Below, piece after piece: positions 28,892 through 38,882 of a DNA stretch of 64,000 nucleotides (position 1 is the stretch's first letter; every line of letters begins with the position of its first letter). The position numbers and the translations under genes are program-made. The notes under the pieces were generated by a model, which worked only from the letters and a program-made list of their open reading frames with translations, ran no database searches and was not told the origin of the DNA. Origin of the DNA: Saccharopolyspora spinosa NRRL 18395 (GTDB lineage: Bacteria; Actinomycetota; Actinomycetes; Mycobacteriales; Pseudonocardiaceae). Location of the stretch: assembly GCF_000194155.1 (NCBI RefSeq), contig NZ_GL877878.1, positions 792,101 to 856,100 of the forward strand. Reading direction: 5' to 3'.

Positions 28892-29494
28892 TCAGAATCG
28901 GGAATTGAGGACGTGGTCGACGGCTGCGTGCAGCGTCTCGGTTTCGGTGGTCAGGATCGATTCCTCGGACGGGAGGGCTCTAGCGATCGAGAGTCCGTTG
29001 AGGACGGTCGTGAGGAATCTGGCACGTCGGCTGTTGTCCCCCTCGGCGAGAGCGCCTTCGTTGCTCAGGACGGTCAGCCAGTACTCGACACGGCGTTGCG
29101 CTTCCCGCTCGAGAGCGAGATACGCTGCGCGATTCTCGTCGGTCGGTTCAGGCTCGATGAAGGTCGTGAAGATCTCGCTCCAAGCCGCTCGTGCTTGTTC
29201 GCCCACGCCAGCGAAAGTGAGCACTTGCCTGAGGCAATCGATGAGCCGGTCCCGTGCCGGTGCCGATCGGTCGTGGATCCTGTCGCCGGGGGTGATCACG
29301 TCGTAGATGCCGGCGAGCACGGCGTCCTGCAGTGCGCGTTGCGTCGGGAAGTGATACCGGAGCGAGCCGGTGCTCACCCCGGCCCGCGCCGCGACCGCCC
29401 GCACACTGAGTCGCGCACCCGGATCCTCCCCGAACATCGACATGGCCGCCTGAAGGACCCTGTCCCGGCTGCTGGTACCCGTCTCCCGCTCCAC
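28892..29494 (-). CDS. TetR-family transcriptional regulator
   Basis: 200 residues from GTG 29494, chosen because GAGGAGG lies 8 nt upstream of it; a GTG at 29515 is possible but has no ribosome site and overlaps an operator. The DNA-binding domain reads SRDRVLQAAMSMFGEDPG, SVRAVAARAGVSTGSLRYHF and FPTQRALQDAVL. The C-terminal helices would form the ligand pocket. It is divergent from the membrane protein gene at 29631, and the space between holds three copies of a palindrome that it probably binds. Confidence 0.88.
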   Translation of the reverse strand: MERETGTSSRDRVLQAAMSMFGEDPGARLSVRAVAARAGVSTGSLRYHFPTQRALQDAVLAGIYDVITPGDRIHDRSAPARDRLIDCLRQVLTFAGVGEQARAAWSEIFTTFIEPEPTDENRAAYLALEREAQRRVEYWLTVLSNEGALAEGDNSRRARFLTTVLNGLSIARALPSEESILTTETETLHAAVDHVLNSRF

Positions 29495-29509
29495 TATCAG
29501 CGCCTCCTC

Positions 29510-29571
29510 TAACACACTGTACTAGCACACTGTGATACTGTCGCTTTCGATCGTAATAGCACAGTGTGCTA
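29510..29571. promoter_or_regulatory. TetR operator cluster
   Basis: A perfect 15-bp palindrome TAGCACAGTGTGCTA lies at 29557-29571. Degenerate copies are TAGCACACTGTGATA (29523-29537) and TAACACACTGTACTA (29510-29524). They occupy the gap between the divergent TetR and membrane-protein starts, the usual place for autoregulatory operators of this family. Confidence 0.8.
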
Positions 29572-29630
29572 GACGTTGCGCCGTGGCCGGCATACGGCCG
29601 CCCGACACGTGAAATGGGATGTGAAACCCC

Positions 29631-30248
29631 ATGAACCGCCTCCGCAGGCCGTTCCAGATCATCCGCGCCGACCTCCGGGCGTACCTGCTCATCAACGTCC
29701 TCGTCTACGGAGTGCTGCTCCTCGGTATGGCGCTGGGGGTGCTCTTCCCGGACCTGCATGCCGCGCGGACCGCCTCGTTCCTGGGGGGCGGCCAGGGGGC
29801 GCTCGTCGAGGCGGTGATCGGCAAGGGGTGGGTGTTCGGCACGGTCATCTTCCTGGTCAACGTGTTCCCGACCGCGCTGCTGCTGATCACCCTCCCGTCG
29901 CTCGTGGCCCCCTTCGCGGGGCTCGCGGTGTTCGCGATCAAGACGATCGACCTCGGCGTCATACTCGCCCCCGTCGACGCGACATCGAGGCTGACGCTCA
30001 TCCCGCACTCGCTCACCATGCTCATCGAGTTCCAGGCCTACGCGCTCGTGATGTTCGGCGCATACCTGCTCGGCAGGTCCTGGCTCCGGCCCGCGGCGGT
30101 CGGCGCCTCCACCCGCCGACTGGGATACAGGCGCGGTCTGCGCCGTCTTGGCTGGCTCTGGCTCCCGGCACTCGCGCTCTTCGTCATCGGCGCGGTGTAC
30201 GAGGTCATCGAGATCTACTTCCTTGTGCCACTGGTGCTCGGATCCTGA
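29631..30248 (+). CDS. Membrane protein, possibly SpoIIM/DUF95-like
   Basis: 205 residues with five or so membrane segments: LLINVLVYGVLLLGMALGVL, VFGTVIFLVNVFPTALLLIT, LVAPFAGLAVFAIKTIDLGV, a segment near MLIEFQAYALVMFGAYLLG, and LPALALFVIGAVYEVIEIYF. The charge pattern and EFQAYALV-type helix resemble stage II sporulation protein M family members, though I am not certain. It is probably repressed by the divergent TetR protein and so may be induced by a small molecule. Confidence 0.7.
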   Translation: MNRLRRPFQIIRADLRAYLLINVLVYGVLLLGMALGVLFPDLHAARTASFLGGGQGALVEAVIGKGWVFGTVIFLVNVFPTALLLITLPSLVAPFAGLAVFAIKTIDLGVILAPVDATSRLTLIPHSLTMLIEFQAYALVMFGAYLLGRSWLRPAAVGASTRRLGYRRGLRRLGWLWLPALALFVIGAVYEVIEIYFLVPLVLGS

Positions 30249-30400
30249 TCCTTGCGCACCGGCCGTCCGGCAACGACTCGCGTGATGCCGGGTGGCGCAC
30301 CGTGATCAGTGTCGGCCACCGTCCCTTGTCCTGACGCTTTCCGTTCTCACCGAATCGATCTCCGCCGGCGAGGCCGGGGGGAACAAGGAGAAAAACTGTT

Positions 30401-31054
30401 ATGCACGGGTGGAGCCGACGTCGCGCGGTGAAGCGGGTGAAGCCCGGTACCGGGCGGGAATTGAAGCCGTTCCGCTGGTGGCAGCCGTTCTCGCGATCGC
30501 TGTACTCAGTCGTACTCGGTCGCGATGACGGGCGGCAGGCGGTGTACGTTGTTGACGTACCTCATCGTCGGCGGTTCTTCGCCAACGACGGCAAAGGCAC
30601 AGCCGACCTCTACCTCGGCGGCCGTCATCAGGCCGAATCCAAGCTCCCCGCCGCTTTTCCCATCTCCGGTGGCGTGATCGAGGTCGCAGAGTCCCCGTTC
30701 GGGCTGAAGCGCTGCCACTACGTCACAGCAGGAGGGCAGGAGTATCCGCTGATTCCGGAGCACACCTCGGCCGAAGGGCGCCGTGCTCACCTCGCCCGCA
30801 CGCACCCCGCGCTGAGCCGCGCAATCAGTGTCACGTCGGTCATCCTGCTCGTGATCTCGGTGCTCCTGCTCATCCCGCAACTCATCGAGGTTGCCTTCAC
30901 ACTGCCGCCAGTCGCGCCCAGCTTCGGGACCTTTGTCTCGCCCATCTCCCTTCCTGCGTGGCTCAACTCTGTGATCGGCATCGGCGCCGGGCTGGCCAGC
31001 ATCGAACGCGCACTCCGCCTACGCCACAACCGGTTCCTTGACACCATCGGCTAG
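30401..31054 (+). CDS. Membrane-anchored hypothetical protein (217 aa)
   Basis: ATG 30401 is preceded by AAGGAG. The N-terminal 140 residues are soluble and basic, with a beta-rich segment (AVYVVDVPHRRRFFANDGKG; LYLGGRHQAE). Two membrane segments follow (ISVTSVILLVISVLLLIPQL; SVIGIGAGLASIERAL). The family is not recognised. It follows the TetR-controlled membrane protein gene on the same strand after 150 bp. Confidence 0.65.
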   Translation: MHGWSRRRAVKRVKPGTGRELKPFRWWQPFSRSLYSVVLGRDDGRQAVYVVDVPHRRRFFANDGKGTADLYLGGRHQAESKLPAAFPISGGVIEVAESPFGLKRCHYVTAGGQEYPLIPEHTSAEGRRAHLARTHPALSRAISVTSVILLVISVLLLIPQLIEVAFTLPPVAPSFGTFVSPISLPAWLNSVIGIGAGLASIERALRLRHNRFLDTIG

Positions 31055-31093
31055 CACTCGCCCGGCAAGGTCGGGAAACCCCCGCTCTGACTA

Positions 31094-31855
<762 letters not shown>

Positions 31856-31995
31856 TCATCGGAGGTCACGATCGCCCAGGTCAAAACCGGGTGGGCGCAT
31901 ACTCGACCAGGACAGGGGTGCGCGGTGATCTGTTCGTGGGTCGTAACCCGGTTTTGTCCGACCACCTGTCCGCCCAGTGTTCCGATGAAAGGAGA

Positions 31996-32778
31996 TCAAC
32001 GGAAGTCTTCCATCCTGGCGGCTGCATCTCTCAGATCGCTCGCAATGTAACTAAGGTCGCTTGCTTTGTCTGCGGCCGAATTCAGCGCGGTTGCTATATC
32101 GTTGAGCCCGGCAGCCTTGTCGGCTGCGTCATCTAGGCTGTTGGCCGAGTCCTCCAGGTTTGCAATCTTGCTTGCGGCCTCTGATAGGGTGTTCGCCGAA
32201 TCTGGAAGATGTCCAAGCTGACTTGCGGCACTGTGAAGCATCGAGACAGTATCCTCATTTAGGATGGGCCCATGTCGACGGAATTCGTCCAGTTCATCCA
32301 GGAGTTCACGCAGAGCAGCGGCTGATTCGGAATCGATCTCTGCGAAACGATCGAGCGCATTCTTGACTTGTTGATCGCGTTGCTTTATGGCATCAGTGAT
32401 GATTTCTTGGAGGCGTTCCTCCGTGACGTTACTCAGTCCGGCCAGTGCCGCTTGGCCCGAAGTTTCACGTTCGCGCTTCCATTCTAGAAGGGTTTCGGGT
32501 GGGTAGTTCTCGGGCTCATCTTTGTCGACCGTGTCGTGGTGTGGCTTGCATAGCAGAATTAGGTTGGTGAACGAGTCGCGCTCCTTCTCTTCTAAATCTG
32601 GTATTGCGCGAGGGCCGCCATCGCTCGATGCGAAGATGTGTGCTATTTGCAGGTTGATTTTCGGTCTGCCCTTTACGAACACCAACACTGGAGTGCTGCA
32701 TCCGGGCCAGTAGCAGGACCCTTGTGACAACGAAATCAGCCCTGCTCTATCTCCGGCGGTGTAGTTGCGCTTGCCCAT
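31996..32778 (-). CDS. HNH endonuclease-like protein with heptad-repeat tail
   Basis: 260 residues. The N-terminal 90 carry an HNH nuclease fold: CYWPGCSTPVLVF as one zinc/structural Cys pair, INLQIAHIFASSDGG with the first catalytic His, and FTNLILLCKPHHDTVDK with Asn and the last His pair. The middle is a charged linker. Residues from about 190 form 17-residue helical repeats (GLNDIATALNSAADKAS, DLSYIASDLRDAAARME) suggestive of a coiled coil. Base composition is clearly lower in GC than the neighbours. ATG 32778 starts exactly at the domain. Likely a nuclease effector of foreign origin; its target is unknown. Confidence 0.75.
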   Translation of the reverse strand: MGKRNYTAGDRAGLISLSQGSCYWPGCSTPVLVFVKGRPKINLQIAHIFASSDGGPRAIPDLEEKERDSFTNLILLCKPHHDTVDKDEPENYPPETLLEWKRERETSGQAALAGLSNVTEERLQEIITDAIKQRDQQVKNALDRFAEIDSESAAALRELLDELDEFRRHGPILNEDTVSMLHSAASQLGHLPDSANTLSEAASKIANLEDSANSLDDAADKAAGLNDIATALNSAADKASDLSYIASDLRDAAARMEDFR

Positions 32779-33500
32779 TACGTTTCCCCTCAGCACTCGA
32801 TCGTCTGGCCAAACAGCGCGGACGGTAGCAATTTCGTATCGCGCTGGGCAGCGCCAAGAGGGTGAACTGTGATCACTTGCCGCCACGTGATCGCCAGTCC
32901 GAGGTTCCGTTCGAACATTGTTCGATGTCAGCAGGCAGTTATGTCGCCGATTTTATGAGGTCGAGTAAATGGGCAGGTCAGCCAGTTCTCGCTGAGGCCG
33001 CTCGCCGGCGTATTTCATGCGCTCGTGTGTGGTGGGTTCAAGGGTGCTCCGGGCCGGTCAGTGACCTCCAGAAGCCAACGGCCTCCAGCGGGATGTTCGC
33101 GATGCGATATGCCTCGGCGTTGCAGTCCGGGCACGTCAGCCGACACCGGCCCCGCCGATCTGCATTGGCGAACGGGATCATCGCGTGGGCACGTTCGGGT
33201 CCAGAAGGTGAGGCAGCGCTACCGGCATCGTTCGGCAAAGCCCGTCGTCCGCCCGAGTCAACCCTCGGCCCGAACCACAATCTGATCACCGCCTACAACT
33301 AGTCGGGTTCGGTCGTGACAACCGACCGAACCTGACCAGCGACAACCCCACTCATCCACAGCCTAATTCTGTGTCCGAACGCTAACCACACGGCTCCGCC
33401 TGCCCGACGTCGGCTGAGTCGCCGGACGCTTGTGCTGCCCCGTCTGCCCGTCGATGCTTCATCTCAACGGGCAGGCGGTATCCGACCGCGGGCTGTGGAT
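32779..33500. other. Gene-poor stretch with a palindrome and a repeat-family copy
   Basis: No convincing gene. At 32911-32925 lies the perfect palindrome TCGAACATTGTTCGA, about 130 bp upstream of the HNH gene start. At about 33370-33470 lies a member of the sequence family containing CTAACCACACGG that also occurs at 51836. Confidence 0.5.
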
Positions 33501-33539
33501 AGCTCCAAAGAGCCGTAACCGGGACAGGGCTTGTCACGT

Positions 33540-34119
33540 GTCGCGGACAAAACTGCAACCGGCGACGTTCGACTTCCTAGGGTTCACGCACATCTGCGCG
33601 AGATCCCAGGTGGGGCGCTTCTGGGTCAGGCGCAGCACGATCGCGATACGGATGCGGGCGAAGCTGGAAGAGGTCAAGGACCAGCTCAAGCGTCGTAGGC
33701 ATGATCCCATCCCGGTACAGGGACAGTGGCTGGCCACAGTGCTGCAAGGGCACATGGCCTACTACGCCGTACCGGGAAATTCCGACGCGGTAACGGCCTT
33801 CCGGCATCAGGTGACCCTGCACTGGCACTGGGCGCTACGGCGACGAAGTCAACGTGGACGGGTCAACTGGGTGTCGGCTGCCAGGAGTAAGGGACCACCT
33901 CAGAGCCGGTTTTGCCAGGAGCATGGGACCACCTGTTTGCCACTGATGGGACCGTCTGGGCTGGCGGACGCAACCCGGTCCCATGCTCATGGCAAACCGG
34001 TGGTCCCTTCAGGCTGGCAGGCGACACTGGGAACGGATGGGCAGGTACGCGACTCGATGCTCCCAAAAGTCCGGGTGATGCATCCCTACCCGAACGTGCG
34101 CCTTGCAGCCAGAACCTGA
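33540..34119 (+). pseudogene. Group II intron maturase, C-terminal fragment with an insert
   Basis: The X/maturase domain of a third intron type is readable: FDFLGFTHICARSQVGRFWV, MRAKLEEVKDQLKRRRHDPI, GHMAYYAVPGNSDAV and HWHWALRRRSQRGRVNW, then after an insertion the tail RVMHPYPNVRL. The reverse transcriptase domain is absent. The insert (33878-34020) is a palindromic element that keeps the frame open. Confidence 0.8.
33878..34020. repeat. 143-bp palindromic element inside the maturase remnant
   Basis: The two arms begin CTGCCAG and end CTGGCAG and share, in inverted form, AAGGGACCACC, GGTTT(T)GCCA and GAGCATGGGACC. Size and symmetry suggest a MITE or paired IS ends inserted between NW and the maturase tail. 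Confidence 0.6.
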
Positions 34120-34124
34120 GGCAG

Positions 34125-34157
34125 GAGCCCAGTGTGGTAGTCCCGCACGCTGGGATC
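34125..34157 (+). ncRNA. Group II intron domain V (third intron type)
   Basis: Immediately after the maturase tail a 33-nt hairpin starts GAGCCCAGTG and ends GCTGGGATC, with the AGC triad and the bulge of domain V. Domain VI is cut short: the sequence passes into an integrase-core IS remnant at about 34175. Confidence 0.7.
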
Positions 34158-34174
34158 CGTGCGGGGGGCCGCCC

Positions 34175-34745
34175 GTTCATTCTCGGCATCTGGATCCCGC
34201 TGAGCACGACTTCGATCCCGACGTCGTTGAGGATGGCGTCAAACAGCTCGGGAGACTTGCTGTCCCTGTTCTGGATCAGCAACCGCGCTTTGCAGCTGGC
34301 GTCCTTGAGGTCGATAACAAGATTCCTCGCGGCCTGAGCCACCCACGAGGCGGTCGGGTGCGCGGTGGCACCCAGAACACGGATTCGGCGAGTGCCGTGC
34401 TCGATCACCGCAAGGACGTCCACTTTCGCTCCAGTCAGGGTGACCGTCTCGAAGAAGTCGGACGCGAGCACGGCGTCGGTCTGGGAGCGCAGGAACGTCG
34501 CCCAGGTACTCGAGCTCCGTCGGGGTGACGGGTTGATACGGCCTCTTTGAGGATCTCCCAGACGGTGGAGGCGGCGATCTTGATCCCGAGGACGAGCAGT
34601 TCGCCGTGAACCCGGAGATAGCCCCAGCTGGGATTTTCCGGTGCCAGGCGCAGGACCAAGGCACGTATCGAGTGAAGTGTTCGTGGTCGGCCCGGGCGCT
34701 TCGGCTTGGACTTGGCTGCGTGGCGGCGTGAGTATTCATTCCACC
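34175..34745 (-). pseudogene. Integrase-core transposase, frameshifted
   Basis: In two minus-strand frames the gene shows the helix-turn-helix part (RALVLRLAPENPSWGYLRVH; KIAASTVWEILKEA) and then the catalytic core (ASDFFETVTLTGAKVDVLAV; EVVLSGIQMPRMN). The second catalytic Asp lies in a degraded LLIQNRDSKS. The frame breaks near 34510 and the gene ends at PRMN, where the third group II intron relic begins; the catalytic Glu region is gone. Confidence 0.75.
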
Positions 34746-35533
34746 GCCGCCAACGCTCCTGGTCGGCGATGCTGGCGGATGTGGCGGGCGAGGGCGCGGG
34801 CTCGGGTCGAGCCGATGCTGAGCTTTCGGCGGAGCGTGTCGGCTGAGATCGGGCGCTGGTACAGGTTCCAGTGTTCGGCGTCGAGCCGGTACGCCTCCTC
34901 GCGCAGCGGATCATCATCCTCCCCGTGCGGTGCTTCCTGGACAGCGTCCGGGTTGTTGGTGTCGTGACCAGGCACGTTGTTCATCACCGTGCGCAGCGCT
35001 GGCACATCCTTAGCCTCCAGCGCCTCCGACGACGGGCTGGTCTCGCCCGAGTCCGTCGTCGGAGGTTGTGCTGATGCGTTCTCGTCGGGCTCATGGACGG
35101 AACCACTTGCTGTGTCCGCGCGATGCCGCTTGAGCGCCTGGTTGAGCAGTTCCACCGACAGCAGCAGTGCCAGTGGTGGGCAGGCGGCCACGGCGATGGA
35201 GAAGGCGTTCAGTTCGGGTGCGGAGGCGATGTTGGCGCACAGCGAGAGCCCGATGCCGAGGGTGAACGACAGCCATGCCTTCCACTGCCCGGTCGCGACG
35301 CGGTGATGGTTGCTGGTCTTCCATAGTTCGATGGTCGCCATCGTCAACAATCCATCGACGATGAGGGGCCAGAGGGTGGCGGTGGTGGCGTCGGCGCCGA
35401 ATTCGAGGGCGAACTCGCGGCCGTGCCGGTAGGAGACGTAGGCGGCTCCCACGGCCACCAACAGGGTGCAGGCGCACTGCAGATGCAGTGATCGATCGGG
35501 CGCCGGGCCCGGCGTGGACGGCTTACCCTCCAT
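34736..35533 (-). CDS. DUF2637 membrane protein (SpdB-like, integrative element)
   Basis: 265 residues. Four membrane segments include [40 protein letters not shown] and [20 protein letters not shown], the signature of DUF2637 proteins of actinomycete integrative and conjugative elements, where related Spd proteins act in intramycelial spread. The cytoplasmic C-terminal half is acidic and ends in a helix-turn-helix-like segment ([20 protein letters not shown]). The ATG overlaps the stop of a 34-aa ORF by one base, so it belongs to the operon of the integrase. Confidence 0.8.
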   Translation of the reverse strand: MEGKPSTPGPAPDRSLHLQCACTLLVAVGAAYVSYRHGREFALEFGADATTATLWPLIVDGLLTMATIELWKTSNHHRVATGQWKAWLSFTLGIGLSLCANIASAPELNAFSIAVAACPPLALLLSVELLNQALKRHRADTASGSVHEPDENASAQPPTTDSGETSPSSEALEAKDVPALRTVMNNVPGHDTNNPDAVQEAPHGEDDDPLREEAYRLDAEHWNLYQRPISADTLRRKLSIGSTRARALARHIRQHRRPGALAAVE

Positions 35534-35637
35534 TAGGCCTCACCCACCCGCAGTTGCCCTTGGGGACCGTGCATTGTGCTGATGTTGTGGGCGCCGGTGC
35601 GGCGGGCCAGTTCGGTGCGGGCGGTTTTGATCATCAT
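35533..35637 (-). CDS. 34-aa coupled ORF between integrase and DUF2637 gene
   Basis: The frame [20 protein letters not shown] continues to QGQLRVGEA and ends in TAATG, sharing a base with the DUF2637 start. It begins five bases after the integrase stop. The tight packing on both sides suggests a translated leader or small protein, too short for the usual gene finders. No family is recognised. Confidence 0.5.
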   Translation of the reverse strand: MMIKTARTELARRTGAHNISTMHGPQGQLRVGEA

Positions 35638-35642
35638 CTGAA

Positions 35643-36450
35643 TCACGCGCCACCTCCCTGCATCACGGGTGTGTTGGGCGCGAGGGGGTGTGATTCGCCG
35701 GTCATAGCGGCTAGTGCGTTGGCGATTTCGTCGAGGTCGGCGCGGATGTAGGTGGTGGTGGTGCCGGCGTCGCCGCTGGTGCTGTCGGTGTGGCCGGCGT
35801 AGGCGCGTGCGATGGCGTAGCCGAAGCGTCGTTCGACCCATTTCAGGGTGGTGTGGCGCAGCCAGTGGGTGCTGATCTGCTGGGTGGCGACCCAGGGCAG
35901 GTGTTGGCCGATTCGTTTCCAGAGGTGGTCGTAGCGTCGGGTGGTGATCGGGCGTCCGTCGCGGTAGCGCAGGAGCTGTCCTCCGGATGCGGCGGCGCCG
36001 CGTTGGTGGGCGTGGTCTTGCAGGTGCCGCATCAGGGTGGGGGAGACCGGCTGCCAGCGGGTGGTGTCGCCCTTTTCGCGGAGGAGGATCAGGCACTGGC
36101 CCGGGTCGAGATCTTCGAAGCGGAGTGCCAGGGCACCGCCACGACGGCAGGCGGTTTCGGTGTGCAGCCGGAGCAGCAGTGTGTCCAGGGTGGGGTCGTT
36201 GCCGGTGGAGGCGGCGACTCGGTTGACTTCTTCGAGTCCGGATTCGGGCAGGCCGCGGCGGGTGCTGGGCAGTCGCCGTGGTTTGGCCACGCGGCGTGCG
36301 GGGTTGTCGGTTTCGGTGATGAGTTCGTCGTCGACGGCGTGGTTGTACACGCAGCGCATCGCGGCGATCAGGTGTTCGGCGGCGCTGCGTCCGCCGCGGG
36401 CGTTGCGTCGCCGGACGACCTGGCTGCGGACGTACTCGGCGAGTTGCTTG
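35643..36450 (-). pseudogene. Tyrosine integrase, C-terminal half (split gene)
   Basis: The catalytic domain of a phage/AICE-type tyrosine recombinase: Arg in HTETACRRGGALALRFEDL, the H-x-x-R box as STHWLRHTTLKW, and the C-terminal AGHTDSTSGDAGTTTTYIRA with His and the Tyr nucleophile. The helical core-binding part begins KQLAEYVRSQVVRRRNARGG. The N-terminal 86 codons lie at 44795-45054. The halves rejoin in frame (SEI then KQL) to give 355 residues; the 8.3 kb between them is nested mobile DNA. Confidence 0.85.
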
Positions 36451-36511
36451 ATCTTGTCAACGGCACGCGAATTTTGGCTCTGGCCCACTTTCCGTGAATC
36501 TGGCCTGGGGC

Positions 36512-37596
36512 TCAGTCGCTGAGCAGGACGCGCTTGCGGAGCAGGTCGGTCTTGGCTCGGCCGTACATCTGTCTTTTGATCATTTTTATGCGGTTGACGT
36601 GGCCTTCGACCGGGCCGCTGTTGTAGGGCAGGGTTAAACCGGCGGTGACTGCGTCTTGGTCGCGTCGGAGGCCGACGACGAAGGAGCGCAAGCCGGGTTG
36701 ATCGTCGGCGTCGACGGCGTTCATCCATTCCTCCAGTTCGTGGCCGCGGAGGCCACACATCATGGTGGCGAAGGCACGGACATGACCAGCCAGCGCGGCG
36801 AGTTGTGAGCTGGCGGCGAGAATGGCGTCCAGCTGGCGTTGGCCTTCTTCGTCCATGTTGGACGGATCGCTCATGATCCAACCCACGACCCGCCGCACTG
36901 AAGGCGGCTTAGGGAGCGGTTCGGGAATGCGGCCGGCAGCGCGGAACGGGCGCAGGTACTCGCGCAGGATCTTCTGGCCCCCGCGGTAGCCGCGTGCCTT
37001 GACCTCAGCGAACAGGGCAGCGGCATTGGTGCACCCCTCGCCCCAGCGTTGGCGTAGGTAGGGCTTGAATTCGTCCAACAGGCTCGGTCGTCGTCCGGTG
37101 CCGTTACAGGTCAACAGTTCCTCAACCGTATCGGCGCGGGCGAAGCGGCGCACGGTCCCGCGTGCCAGGTGCAGCCGGGCAGAGATTGCTCTGATGCCCA
37201 CGCCATCGGCCAGCAAGGCATGGATGGCGGTATAGCGCTCCCGAGTTCGGGTCGCGATCCGATCTGTTCTGTCTTCGGGCTGGACAGGCTGCACCGGCGC
37301 CGTGACACCGTATTGGCCGTGCTGCTGATCAGCATCGCTATCAGCGTCAGGGTTGGGCTCGGCGGCAGTGTCCACCGCCGCATTCAGGCATTTCTGGTGT
37401 CGGGCGACAGTGCGCTCTACCGCGCCAGCAAGGTTGTTCCACACGTGCCACCTGTCGGCCACCTGCAGCGCGTCCGGTGCGCCTTCGCGAGCGCCCTCGG
37501 CGTAGGCGGCGGCCCGGTCCCGGCAAATGATCTCCACACCGGGATGGGCTTGTAACCACGCGGTCAGTGTCTCGGCGGTGCGGTCAGTGAGCACGT
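36512..37596 (-). pseudogene. ISL3 transposase, C-terminal two thirds (split gene)
   Basis: The DDE domain with its helical insert is present: LTDRTAETLTAWLQAHPGVE, ICRDRAAAYAEGAREGAPDA, QVADRWHVWNNLAGAVERTV, a helix-turn-helix in the insert (IRAISARLHLARGTVRRFAR), and the final catalytic Glu region NSGPVEGHVNRIKMIKRQMY. The missing N-terminus is at 42119-42659. The two parts join in frame at VDV-LTD to give 541 residues, the usual length. Confidence 0.85.
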
Positions 37597-37727
37597 CCTT
37601 CTCTCGGGTTTTTCAGTCTGTGGTGTGACGTTGCGTTGATCGCCCGCGTGGCGTGTCCTGCAACGGTTTTCTCGGGGTGTAGCTCTGTGGCTCCTTGTTG
37701 CCGATCAAGAACGAGCAGGGGTAGCCG

Positions 37728-38882
37728 GTGCGTGTGTTTCCAGTGCAGATGCCCTCGGGCGGCCGGTATTGGACGGTGCTTGACGACGAGTTGGAGGTGG
37801 TGCCGGTCGCCGACCGGTACTTGCGGGAGTTGCGGTTCGGCCGGGATCGGGCCGAGTCCACGACGAAGGCGTACGCGGGTGGTGTGGCGTTGTTCGTCCG
37901 CTGGTGTGCACGGACTGGCCGGGACTGGCGGACGGCCGCAGCCGACATGGGCCTGTTCATGACGTGGCTGAAGTACACCCCAACCGGCGATGACCGGGTC
38001 GTGCTGGGCCCTGGCGCCGTGCCAGCGCGCAGCGAGGGGCGGATCAACCGGGTGCTGGTAGCCGTCCGGGGCTTCTTGTCGTTCGCGGTTGCCAACAAGG
38101 AGGTGCCGCAGTGGGTGCTCGGGCAGCTCTACGAGCTGGCCGACGCCCGTGCTCTGCCTCTGGAGGCGCAGGGCGAGGACGGCGGGCTGTCCCACCGGTT
38201 GCGTGCCCGGCACCGGCTGAGCGAACCGGAGACCGCGGTGGACCGTGCCCGCGACGAGGAGATCGTCGCCTTGCTCTCGGCATGCCGATCGGCTCGCGAC
38301 CGGCTGATCGTGCTGTTGCTGGCCCGCGTCGGGCTGCGTCGCAGCGAAGTGGCAGGCCTGCGTCGCAGCGACCTGCATCTGTTGCCGGACAACCGATCCG
38401 TGGGGTGCGAGGTCCGGGGAGCGCATCTGCATGTGGTCCGCCGGGACAACATCAACGGGGCGTGGGCGAAGTCCCGGCGCAGCCATTCGGCGCCGACGGA
38501 CTTCCTGGTCGTGCGGGCCATCGACCAGTACGTCGCCGAGCGGGAGCAGTGCCCGGCGGCGGCTGACTGCGACTTCCTGCTCGTCAACCTCTTCCGGGAG
38601 CCGCTGGGCGGCCCAGTCACACCGGACGCGATCAACGAGCTGTTCGGAGCCCTGAGCGTGCGTGCTGGACTGGCCAGGGCGGTCTCTCCGCATATGTGCC
38701 GACACGCGTTCGGCAGCAATCTCGCCGACTCCGGCGCCGCGCTCGATGAGATCCAGCACCTGATGCGGCATGCCAGCCCCTCATCCTCGCAGCCGTATCT
38801 GCACCCGGATCCCTCCCGGCTGCGGGCCGCCGTCGACCGGGTGCCCACGCCCCGCGCGCTGGTCGAGGGGATCTCCCGGTGA
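37728..38882 (+). CDS. Tn554-like tyrosine recombinase A
   Basis: 384 residues from GTG 37728, with AGGGG upstream. The N-terminal SAM-like domain binds DNA (STTKAYAGGVALFVRWCART). The catalytic part shows VGLRRSEVAGLRRSDLH with the first Arg, SPHMCRHAFGSNLADSG with H-x-x-R, and LMRHASPSSSQPYLHPD with His and the likely Tyr nucleophile. Family knowledge: TnpA of Tn554 acts with TnpB and TnpC to move the element as a circle. The stop overlaps the next start (GTGA). Confidence 0.85.
   Translation: MRVFPVQMPSGGRYWTVLDDELEVVPVADRYLRELRFGRDRAESTTKAYAGGVALFVRWCARTGRDWRTAAADMGLFMTWLKYTPTGDDRVVLGPGAVPARSEGRINRVLVAVRGFLSFAVANKEVPQWVLGQLYELADARALPLEAQGEDGGLSHRLRARHRLSEPETAVDRARDEEIVALLSACRSARDRLIVLLLARVGLRRSEVAGLRRSDLHLLPDNRSVGCEVRGAHLHVVRRDNINGAWAKSRRSHSAPTDFLVVRAIDQYVAEREQCPAAADCDFLLVNLFREPLGGPVTPDAINELFGALSVRAGLARAVSPHMCRHAFGSNLADSGAALDEIQHLMRHASPSSSQPYLHPDPSRLRAAVDRVPTPRALVEGISR

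Noticed and set aside
35790..36497. Plus-strand open frame opposite the integrase C-terminal half
   Set aside because: Glycine/valine-rich shadow of the integrase, which has all the tyrosine recombinase motifs on the minus strand.
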